Assembly (NCBI GenBank): GCA_963924885.1
Contig: CAWUUY010000388.1
Location: forward strand, 1 to 6,558
Length of the DNA stretch: 6,558 nucleotides
Source of the DNA: UBA5216 sp963924885
GTDB lineage: Bacteria > Pseudomonadota > Gammaproteobacteria > Burkholderiales > SG8-41
Direction of reading: 5' to 3'
Part shown: one piece after another, positions 1 through 5,509 of the stretch
How positions within the stretch are numbered: position 1 is the first letter of the stretch
Layout of the letters: the number at the start of each line of letters is the position of its first letter
Translations under genes and position numbers: made by a program
Notes under the pieces: generated by a model
What the model was told of the DNA's origin: nothing
Database searches by the model: none
The model's input: the letters and a program-made list of their open reading frames with translations, nothing else

Positions 1-124
1 TCGCTAGCCTCTGTGCGGCGCCTGGCGACTTCCACCCGACCAGCTCGAACCCTATCCATGGGATCAGCACAGCTCCCGCGAGTGCGCCCAGGAGAAAGGG
101 TTTTGCATCCTTCTTGATGTCCAT
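1..124 (-). CDS. Small membrane protein, N-terminal part (3' end outside window)
   Basis: The reading frame is open from an ATG at 124-122 to the window edge, giving 41 residues that begin MDIKKDAKPFLLGALAGAVL. After a short charged N-terminus a hydrophobic, Gly/Ala-rich stretch (about residues 9-28) looks like one transmembrane helix or an uncleaved signal anchor. It is followed by a Gly-Trp turn and a more polar part. A purine-rich AAAGGA lies about 7 nt upstream of the ATG and supports the start. The N-terminal pattern (KPF.LGA..GAV followed by GW) resembles small uncharacterised inner-membrane proteins I recall from proteobacteria, but this is recollection rather than a search result. Function is unknown. 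It is transcribed divergently from rluA. The rest of the protein lies to the left of the window. Confidence 0.6.
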   Translation of the reverse strand, partial: MDIKKDAKPFLLGALAGAVLIPWIGFELVGWKSPGAAQRLA

Positions 125-478
125 GTCAATTCCTTTCGCTAAAGAGGAAGTCCCTCTGTGAGCCATACTATAGACCTATGACGCTAGCCTGGGGAATCTG
201 TGTGATGGCGGGCCCATCAGGTTTTCAGCAAGCGAGCCGTTTTCCTGCGAAAGTCGTGGATGTATCGGGCATTAGCTTCAATATGAAACGTAACAACGAC
301 TGGCAACTCATGGCCGGGTGCACGCATTCGCATCCTTCCCCATAAGCCGCCGTTCATGGTCACCAGCCCGCTCCAAGGCCAGCTTTATGGCCACCTGACC
401 GAACGCATGCAATCCGGCATCGCGGCCCGCTCTATTCGGAGATTTAGCGAGTCGCCTCTCAATGAGACAATCCGCGGC
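125..478. other. Intergenic region between the divergent membrane protein gene and rluA
   Basis: I find no convincing gene in these ~350 bases. The longest small plus-strand frame of note (ATG at 178 or 205, stop TAA at 343-345; 55 or 46 codons) has no ribosome binding site and no recognisable similarity. A TATAGT hexamer on the minus strand (172-167), about 45 bases upstream of the membrane protein ATG, could be a -10 element, but I see no matching -35 at normal spacing. The last part (356-478) is an in-frame upstream extension of rluA that is probably untranslated. No terminator, tRNA or repeat of significance is visible. Confidence 0.5.
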
Positions 479-1144
479 ATGTCATCCACGCCGTACTGTC
501 CACCCGCGAATCGGGGACTGACCATCCTCTATCTCTCGGCGCAACTGATCGTTGTCAACAAACCCAGCGGGTTGTTGAGCGTGCCCGGGCGCGGCGCTGG
601 CAAGGAAGACTGCCTGTCACGCCGGGTTCAAGCCGAATTTTCCGACGCCTTGATCGTTCATCGCCTGGACATGGGCACGTCGGGCATTGTCGTCATGGGG
701 CGCGGCGCCAAGGCACAGCGCGAGCTGAGTCTGCTGTTCCAGGAGCGCAAGGTGCGCAAGCGCTACCATGCCTTGCTCGAGGGGCACTGGATGGCTGATG
801 CCACGGGGGAAATCGCGTTACCCATCGGTGTCGATGGGCCCAACCACCCGAAGCAGAAAGTCGACCACGCCATGGGCCGGCCGAGCGTGACCCGCTATCG
901 TGTACTCGACATCGACACTGCGCGCGCGGTATCGCGCATTGAGCTCGATCCCATTACCGGTCGTTCGCATCAGTTGCGGGTGCACATGGAAGCCATTGGA
1001 CATCCCATCCTCGGCGACGACTTCTACGGAACGCAGGCATCCTGCGCCAAGGCGGAGCGCCTGATGCTGCACGCCTGCCAGATCGAATTTTGCCTTCCCG
1101 AAACAGGCGTGCCGCTGTGCGTTGACTGTCCGCCGCCCTTCTAA
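479..1144 (+). CDS. rluA: RluA-type dual-specificity rRNA/tRNA pseudouridine synthase
   Basis: This enzyme isomerises uridine to pseudouridine in RNA. E. coli RluA modifies U746 of 23S rRNA and U32 of several tRNAs in the cytoplasm. From the ATG at 479 the protein has 221 residues, against about 219 for E. coli RluA. Family hallmarks are in order: VVNKPSGLLSVPGR (residues 25-38), the catalytic HRLDMGTSG block with Asp64 at the same position as in E. coli, PKQKV (124-128), and the C-terminal PITGRSHQLRVHM (158-170) followed by GHPILGD (174-180). The frame stays open upstream to an ATG at 356, adding 41 residues. I prefer 479 because homology starts just after it and the length then fits the family. 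Neither start has a good Shine-Dalgarno, so the start is uncertain. The gene stands alone and converges on the minus-strand cluster, with 49 bases between the stop codons. Confidence 0.93.
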   Translation: MSSTPYCPPANRGLTILYLSAQLIVVNKPSGLLSVPGRGAGKEDCLSRRVQAEFSDALIVHRLDMGTSGIVVMGRGAKAQRELSLLFQERKVRKRYHALLEGHWMADATGEIALPIGVDGPNHPKQKVDHAMGRPSVTRYRVLDIDTARAVSRIELDPITGRSHQLRVHMEAIGHPILGDDFYGTQASCAKAERLMLHACQIEFCLPETGVPLCVDCPPPF

Positions 1145-1193
1145 TCGGCGCTGAAAGACCCCAGCGAAGCGCCTGCACGAAACCCCAATTGAT

Positions 1194-2162
1194 TCAACCT
1201 TCCGCTTTAATACCCGCCGTCTTGACCACGCGCTGCCATTTCGCGATATCGCGCTTGAGCAATTCAGCGACGCGATCCGATGCGCCGCCGACAGAGACCA
1301 TGCCATCGTTCGCCAGGCGATCCTTCACATCATTCATCAGCAGGATGCGATTGACCTCGCTGTTCCAGCGCGCCACGACCTCCCTGGGCAATCCCTTCGG
1401 CCCTAACACCGCGTTCTACGACACCGCTTCGTAGCCGGGCACCGTCTCACCCACCGTCGGCAGTTCCGGTACGGGGCTGGAGCGCTTGGCGGTCGTCACC
1501 GCCAGCCCACGCACGCGGTTTGATCGTACATGCGGAATCATTTGCACCATGACGCCGATGACCAGCTGAATCTGCCCGCCGATCAGCTCGTTCAACGCGG
1601 GGCCCATGCCCTTGTACGGCACATGCGTGATTCAGGTACCGGCCATCTGATTGAAGTATTCGGAGACCAGATGATTGCTGCCGCCGGAGCCACCGGAACC
1701 ATAGTTGAGCTTTCCCGGGTTCGCCTTGTCGTGCGCGATGAGTTCTTTGATGGTCTGTATCGGCAGCGCGGCATTCACCGCCATCAGGTAGCCGGTCTCG
1801 CCGATCAGCACCACCGGCGTTACGTCATGCAGCGGGTCGTACTGCAATTTATAAACCGCCGCGTTGGCGGCATAGCCCGCCGATACCAGCATCAGGGTGT
1901 AACCGTCGGGATGTGCACGCACCACAGTTTCCACACCCACGCTGCCGCCGGGGCGGTTGTCCACCACCACGAATTGCCTGAAGGGCTCAGTGAGTTTCAG
2001 TGCCAGCGTGCGCGCCACAATGTCTAGCCCACCGCCGGGCGGGGCGGGCACGATAAAACGCACCGGTCTCACCGGATAATGCTGCGCGGCAGCCCATCCA
2101 GTCGGAAGGAGGCTGCCCGCCACGACAAACAATAACTGTGAGATTTTAGTACGTGTGCTCAT
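1194..2162 (-). pseudogene. Bug/TctC-family periplasmic solute receptor, broken by two in-frame stops
   Basis: Read from the ATG at 2162, one continuous frame of 322 codons has the length and order of a complete Bug receptor but is interrupted by TGA at codon 177 (1634-1632) and TAG at codon 249 (1418-1416). The pieces line up without any frameshift. Codons 1-26 give a signal peptide ending AAA|Q. Then come the PAPPGGGLD loop (39-47) and DNRPGG (68-73). Just after the first stop the conserved ITHVPYKG follows, and just after the second stop NAVLGPKGLP. Intact relatives bind carboxylated solutes in the periplasm for tripartite tricarboxylate transporters or for sensing. The second stop sits where the family normally has Trp (VSW), so TGG to TAG is the simplest change. 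The first is compatible with CGA to TGA. The gene is last in the cluster, 28 bases after the Gfo/Idh stop, and its upstream Shine-Dalgarno is weak. Sequencing error is the main alternative to true decay. Confidence 0.88.
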
Positions 2163-2190
2163 GCTTGCCGCGAATCGCTAAAAAAATCGC

Positions 2191-3297
2191 CTAGAGCACC
2201 ACCTTCTGCCGCTGCCCCGTCTCGGACGCACGGCGGATGGCATCCAACATGCGATGGCGCCGCACGGCGTGTTCAAAATCCGCCTCGACCGCAGAACCCG
2301 TGCGTATCGCTTCGGCGAACTTCACCCACATTTGCCCCACGTCGTAAGCCGGGCCGCCGTTGCGGATGTCTTCGGGCACCCATTTGAATTTTTCTGGCAC
2401 AGGCAGTTCCTGCATCGCCTTGTCGTCCTTCTTTCCGCCCATGATTTTGCGTTTGAGCTCCATGCCGGCCTCGCCGCCGCCGATCATCATCAGTGTGCCT
2501 TCGGTGCCGTAGATTTCAAAGCGGTAGCCGCTGCCGTGATACGGATGCACGCCAAGGTTGACGCTGACCGTAGCACCATTGTCGAGCCTGCCCGTGAGCA
2601 TGACGTTGTCCGGTGACGTTACATCGACGTACTTTTTGGTGTCGGTCTCAAACCACTGCGGCACTTGCGTGCTCAATACCGCCGACACTTCGGCGAGTTC
2701 GCCCGCCACCATGCACAGCGCATCCATCGAGTGGCCGAAGGTGATGGTCAGCGTATTCGCGCCGAGGTTCACGTCTTTTTGCCAGGTGCGGTCCGACGGG
2801 CGCGTCAGCACGCCACTGCCCATGTGCGTCATGTTGACCGAAAGGATTTTGCCGAGGTAGCCCTGCTGGATCAGCTCGCGCATATACATATACGCGGGCG
2901 AGGCGCGGCGCTGCAAACCGACCATGGTGCGCACGTTTTTCTTGCGCGCCATCGCGGCCATTTCCTCGGCCTCTTGTGTGTTGGCGCCGAGCGGCCATTC
3001 GCAATACACGTGCTTGCCGGATTCTAGCGCGGCCATAGTGATTTTATGATGCGCGGGCACGCGCACCGCCACCAGCGCGGCTTCAACCTGCGGGTCAGCG
3101 CCCATCACCTTCAGATCGCTGTAGGCTTTTTTCACGCCGTATTTATCCGCCGCCGCCTGCGCGGTGTCGGCGTGCGCGGTGCATACCGCATGCAGATTTA
3201 CTTCCGGCACTTTTTGCAGCACGGGGCCGTGCGCGCTGGGCCCCCAGCGCCCGCCCGCTCCGATAAACACCACACGCAACGGATCTGATTTTGACAT
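2191..3297 (-). CDS. Gfo/Idh/MocA-family oxidoreductase-like protein with EWPL in place of EKP
   Basis: The 368-residue protein has the two-domain layout of the family. The N-terminal Rossmann fold opens with VVFIGAGGRWG (residues 9-19), a variant of the Gly-rich nucleotide-binding loop. The C-terminal alpha/beta domain carries the family's GTEGTL strand (264-269). Members usually oxidise or reduce sugars, inositols or related polyols with NAD(P). At the usual E-K-P signature this protein reads CEWPLG (99-104), so the lysine that normally assists catalysis is Trp101. The yeast regulator Gal80, a non-enzymatic member, also has Trp after Glu here. His189 in FGHSMD is in the region of the usual active-site histidine, so some chemistry may remain. 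The start is well supported: GGAGGG ends 4 bases before the ATG. It lies 51 bases after the VOC gene and 28 bases before the broken Bug gene, probably in one operon. Substrate unknown; family assignment firm. Confidence 0.9.
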   Translation of the reverse strand: MSKSDPLRVVFIGAGGRWGPSAHGPVLQKVPEVNLHAVCTAHADTAQAAADKYGVKKAYSDLKVMGADPQVEAALVAVRVPAHHKITMAALESGKHVYCEWPLGANTQEAEEMAAMARKKNVRTMVGLQRRASPAYMYMRELIQQGYLGKILSVNMTHMGSGVLTRPSDRTWQKDVNLGANTLTITFGHSMDALCMVAGELAEVSAVLSTQVPQWFETDTKKYVDVTSPDNVMLTGRLDNGATVSVNLGVHPYHGSGYRFEIYGTEGTLMMIGGGEAGMELKRKIMGGKKDDKAMQELPVPEKFKWVPEDIRNGGPAYDVGQMWVKFAEAIRTGSAVEADFEHAVRRHRMLDAIRRASETGQRQKVVL

Positions 3298-3348
3298 GAC
3301 ACCCTCCGGGTTAACTCAATTTTTATTGTTTAAAAACATATACTTAGT

Positions 3349-3708
3349 TTATTTCTTCATTTCAATGAATTCCAACTGCACGCCGTCAGGTCCTTCAAAA
3401 AAACACACGCGACGATTGCCGGAAACCACGGTCTCTTCGAGGATGCCGATGTTTTGCGCTTTTAGTTTGGCAACCAGCGAATCCAGTTCATCGGTATCCA
3501 TCGCGATGTGTTCCATGCCGTATTTCTGCTCGCGCTTTTGCGTCGGGTGCAGCTCGGTGATGTTGAGCGACAGCCCGTCCAAGTCGACCCGATAACCGCC
3601 GGTGGGCGACTGGCTGGTGATTTTTGCGCCGAAGGTCTCGACATAAAACTTCGCGGTTTTTTCCGGCGTTTTGGTTTTGATGTGCAGGTGATTGAGTTTG
3701 ATGGCCAT
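3349..3708 (-). CDS. VOC-family (glyoxalase/dioxygenase-fold) protein
   Basis: The 119-residue protein fits a single vicinal-oxygen-chelate unit built of two beta-alpha-beta-beta-beta modules. The first begins LNHLHIKT (5-12) with helix TPEKTAKFYVETFG (14-27). The second begins GMEHIAMDT (64-72) and ends with the typical FFEGPDGVQLEFIE (103-116). Candidate metal ligands are His7 or His9, His67 and Glu113, at the positions expected for glyoxalase I-like proteins, with Glu52 (ITELH) as a possible fourth. Proteins of this size act as lyases, isomerases, dioxygenases or resistance proteins, and sequence alone does not choose between these. The start is strongly supported by AAGGAG six bases before the ATG (3715-3720). 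It sits 39 bases downstream of the PIN toxin stop and 51 bases upstream of the Gfo/Idh gene, so it is more likely an enzyme of the catabolic cluster than part of the toxin-antitoxin unit. Fold assignment is firm, reaction unknown. Confidence 0.88.
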   Translation of the reverse strand: MAIKLNHLHIKTKTPEKTAKFYVETFGAKITSQSPTGGYRVDLDGLSLNITELHPTQKREQKYGMEHIAMDTDELDSLVAKLKAQNIGILEETVVSGNRRVCFFEGPDGVQLEFIEMKK

Positions 3709-3747
3709 GGGATTCTCCTTGGGAAAGAAGTCGGGAAACGCGGGTGA

Positions 3748-4161
3748 CTACGTGCACCACTCTACCACTTCAAAGCGCTTGTTTTTACCCACGCGAAACA
3801 CGTTGAAGTCGCGCACATCCACCGTTAGCACCGCGCGGCACCCGGTCTCCTGCGCGAACCACACCACGGCGGCTTCGGTGAAATCGGGATCAAGCGCGGC
3901 GTAGCGCGCGAGGATGTCGCCCACCTCGCCGTAGGCCACCGCAGGCAAGTCGAGCACCTTGCACTGCGGCCCGCTCAGCCAATCGAGCAGGCGCACTTTG
4001 CCGGTAGTGGAAAGGAAATAACAGGTTTCGCCAACCACCGGTGCGGGCACCAGCAAGTCGCCGGTGTAGTTTTCGAGAAATTCGCGCGCGACCTGATGGC
4101 GCGGATCGCGCGCGATGCCCAGCGCGACCAGAAAGCCGGCATCGACCAGTACGCGATTCAC
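3748..4161 (-). CDS. PIN-domain ribonuclease toxin (VapC-like)
   Basis: The 137-residue protein is a single PIN domain, the Mg2+-dependent RNase fold of VapC-type toxins. The acidic residues expected in the active site are visible: Asp7 in VLVDAGFLVAL, Glu45 in VVGETCYFL, Asp93 in the LDPDFTEAAVVWFA helix start, and Asp115 and/or Asp118 in LTVDVRDF near the C-terminus. All are present, so the nuclease is probably intact. Translation starts with GTG at 4161-4159, which overlaps the antitoxin stop (GTGA, 4158-4161). This implies translational coupling and toxin output tied to antitoxin synthesis. It ends with TAG. VapC relatives cleave tRNA or rRNA and arrest growth when freed from their antitoxin. 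The actual target here is unknown. I avoid the symbol vapC because subfamily membership was not checked. Confidence 0.87.
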   Translation of the reverse strand: MNRVLVDAGFLVALGIARDPRHQVAREFLENYTGDLLVPAPVVGETCYFLSTTGKVRLLDWLSGPQCKVLDLPAVAYGEVGDILARYAALDPDFTEAAVVWFAQETGCRAVLTVDVRDFNVFRVGKNKRFEVVEWCT

Positions 4162-4433
4162 CGGCGGCGGCTGGGCTTGCGCCGCGCGGCAGCGGGTTCC
4201 GATGGCACCCCAGCGCGAAAGCGCGCGCGCAACGCGGCTTTGATAGTGCCGGACACGTCCGCGCCGTCGCCCTTGTCGCCGCCGATAAACGGATGGTGCG
4301 TGCTTTTAGTCGGCGCGCGCAACAGGCTGTCGAGCGCAAGTTTGACGACTTCGCTCTTGGTGAGGCGGCGCTTGACGCAGTATTCAGCGAGTTCCTGCTC
4401 GACGCGATGCGGCAGGCGAACGGTAAGGGTCAT
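4158..4433 (-). CDS. Ribbon-helix-helix antitoxin of the PIN toxin
   Basis: The 91-residue protein begins with a ribbon-helix-helix DNA-binding unit: the strand MTLTVRLP (1-8), helix VEQELAEYCVKRR (11-23), the turn LTKSE, and helix VVKLALDSLL (29-38). A dimer of this fold would place the strand in the major groove of an operator. The C-terminal half holds HHPFIGGDKGDGADVSGTIK (46-65), followed by a short helix and an Arg-rich tail. In similar antitoxins a Gly/Asp-rich segment followed by a helix wraps the PIN toxin, so this part is probably the neutralising region (inference). GGAG lies about 8 bases upstream of the ATG. The gene directly precedes the PIN gene with a 4-bp overlap, and a perfect spaced palindrome sits 12 bases upstream of its start, as expected for autoregulation. 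Confidence 0.85.
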   Translation of the reverse strand: MTLTVRLPHRVEQELAEYCVKRRLTKSEVVKLALDSLLRAPTKSTHHPFIGGDKGDGADVSGTIKAALRARFRAGVPSEPAAARRKPSRRR

Positions 4434-4445
4434 AGGAACGCTCCG

Positions 4446-4478
4446 GTGTAATACGTTATTGTAGATATTGTATTACAC
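4446..4478 (-). promoter_or_regulatory. Candidate operator/promoter of the toxin-antitoxin pair (perfect inverted repeat)
   Basis: Two 9-base arms, GTGTAATAC (4446-4454) and GTATTACAC (4470-4478), are perfect reverse complements separated by 15 bases. Inner TAT (4457-4459) and ATA (4465-4467) add symmetric pairs around the same centre at 4462. Read in the direction of the genes, two TACAAT hexamers (4472-4467 and 4463-4458) resemble -10 boxes. The best -35-like match, TTGTGA, is spaced 19 bases from the first, so the promoter assignment is weaker than the palindrome. Its position just upstream of a ribbon-helix-helix gene suggests that the antitoxin, alone or with toxin, binds here to repress its own transcription. 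Confidence 0.65.
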
Positions 4479-4528
4479 TGCGTGGCTGCGCTCACAAAAA
4501 TACATAACTATTTTTTTAAACAATTATT
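4479..4528. other. AT-rich spacer after the Bug receptor gene
   Basis: The part nearest the receptor stop is strongly AT-rich (runs of T and A at 4497-4528), unlike the GC-rich genes on either side. An imperfect AT-only foldback (ATAA with TTAT arms around 4504-4526) is present but lacks a GC stem, so I do not call it a terminator. The region may supply upstream promoter sequence for the toxin-antitoxin pair. Confidence 0.35.
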
Positions 4529-5509
4529 TTATTCCGGCTTGATGTTACCCACGCGAATGATCGACTGAAAGCGCAGGTACTCCTCCTGCATGTGGCGCAT
4601 GAAGCCATCGGGCGTGGTGTCGGGCATTGACTCCGCCCCCTGATTCACGAAGCGCTGACGCAACGCCGATTTGCGCAGCGCGCGCATGATGTCGCTGTGC
4701 AATTGCTCGACGATGCGGCGCGGCGTGCCGGTGGGCGCGATGATGCCGCACCAGCTGTCGAACTGCGCTTCCGGCAGGCCCACCTCCGCGATGGCCGGCA
4801 CGTTGGGCAGCGCGGGGCTGCGTTGCGGGGTCATCACCGCCAGCGCACGCAGGCGGCCTTCGCGCACCGGACCCAGCGCGGCGGGCAGTGTGTAGATCGC
4901 GTAATGCACGCGGCCCAGCGCCATTTCAACAAATGAATCCGTCGCCATGCGGAACGGCACATGCACTGCATCGATGCCGAGCGCGCGCGAGAACACTTCC
5001 GCCGCCAGGTGCGACGCCGAGCCGATGCCGAGCGAGGCGTAATTCAGTTCGCCGGGACGCGCGCGCGCGTAAGTGACAAAATCGCGCGCAGTGGACACCG
5101 GCATCGTGCGCGTGGCCGCCAGCACATTGGTGATCGAGGCCACGTGCGCCACGCCGACGATATCGCCCAGCGCGCGAAACGGCGGCTGCTCGCGCATCAG
5201 CTCCGTGATGAGCCGCGTGACGCCCACCATGCCCAGTGTGTAGCCGTCGGCGGGCGCCTGCGACATGCGCTTGTTGCCGATCAGCCCGCCCGCGCCCGGA
5301 CGGTTTTCGATCAGCACGCGGCGCTGGTAGGTTGTTTCCAGATCATCGGCCAGCAGTCGCGCGAAAAAATCATCCGCCGCGCCCACCGACGAGGCGACGA
5401 TGATGCGAATCGGCCTGACCGGAAAATCCGGGTTTGCGGTCTGCGCGTGCGCGTGGCCCGCGCTCACTGTGAGCGCCAGCACCAACGCGCCGAACAACCC
5501 TTTACGCAT
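4529..5509 (-). CDS. Bug/TctC-family periplasmic solute-binding receptor (intact)
   Basis: The 326-residue protein is a full-length Bug receptor. A signal peptide spans about residues 1-22 (hydrophobic LFGALVLALTVSAG, cleavage after AHA), so the mature protein is periplasmic. Family landmarks follow: FPVRPIRIIVA (29-39), ENRPGAGG (68-75), ADGYTLGM (87-94), LNYASLGIGSASHLAAE (155-171), HVPFR (183-187), and LRALAVMTPQRSPALPNVPAIAEVG (220-244). Such receptors hold carboxylates or related small molecules in a deep cleft. The loop after the first strand reads ASSVGAADD instead of the common P-x-P-G-G-x-x-D, so the ligand may be unusual. The ATG overlaps the end of the hydrolase gene by 8 bp, with only a weak GGTGA ahead of it, which suggests translational coupling. 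No transporter membrane genes are nearby, as is common for orphan Bug receptors. It stops with TAA before the AT-rich spacer preceding the antitoxin. Confidence 0.93.
   Translation of the reverse strand: MRKGLFGALVLALTVSAGHAHAQTANPDFPVRPIRIIVASSVGAADDFFARLLADDLETTYQRRVLIENRPGAGGLIGNKRMSQAPADGYTLGMVGVTRLITELMREQPPFRALGDIVGVAHVASITNVLAATRTMPVSTARDFVTYARARPGELNYASLGIGSASHLAAEVFSRALGIDAVHVPFRMATDSFVEMALGRVHYAIYTLPAALGPVREGRLRALAVMTPQRSPALPNVPAIAEVGLPEAQFDSWCGIIAPTGTPRRIVEQLHSDIMRALRKSALRQRFVNQGAESMPDTTPDGFMRHMQEEYLRFQSIIRVGNIKPE

Noticed and set aside
2..190. Direct repeat CGCTAGCCT at 2-10 and 182-190
   Set aside because: Nine bases with no further similarity on either side and no mobile-element features between them, so chance is likely.
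178..345. Small plus-strand frame (ATG at 178 or 205, stop at 343) of 55 or 46 codons
   Set aside because: No ribosome binding site, no recognisable motif and no conserved context. A chance frame in the intergenic region is more likely.
1147..1173. Inverted repeat GGCGCT/AGCGCC after the rluA stop as a terminator
   Set aside because: The stem is only 6 bp with a 15-base loop, and no T-run follows on either strand.
1194..2162. Genetic code reassignment or programmed readthrough to explain the in-frame TGA and TAG
   Set aside because: Neighbouring intact genes end at TAG and TGA, two different stop codons are involved, and no selenocysteine-type or readthrough signal is evident. Decay or error is simpler.
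3317..3328. CAAT/ATTG foldback in the AT-rich gap between the VOC and Gfo/Idh genes
   Set aside because: A 4-bp AT-rich stem is too weak for a terminator, and the surrounding spacing suits read-through within an operon.
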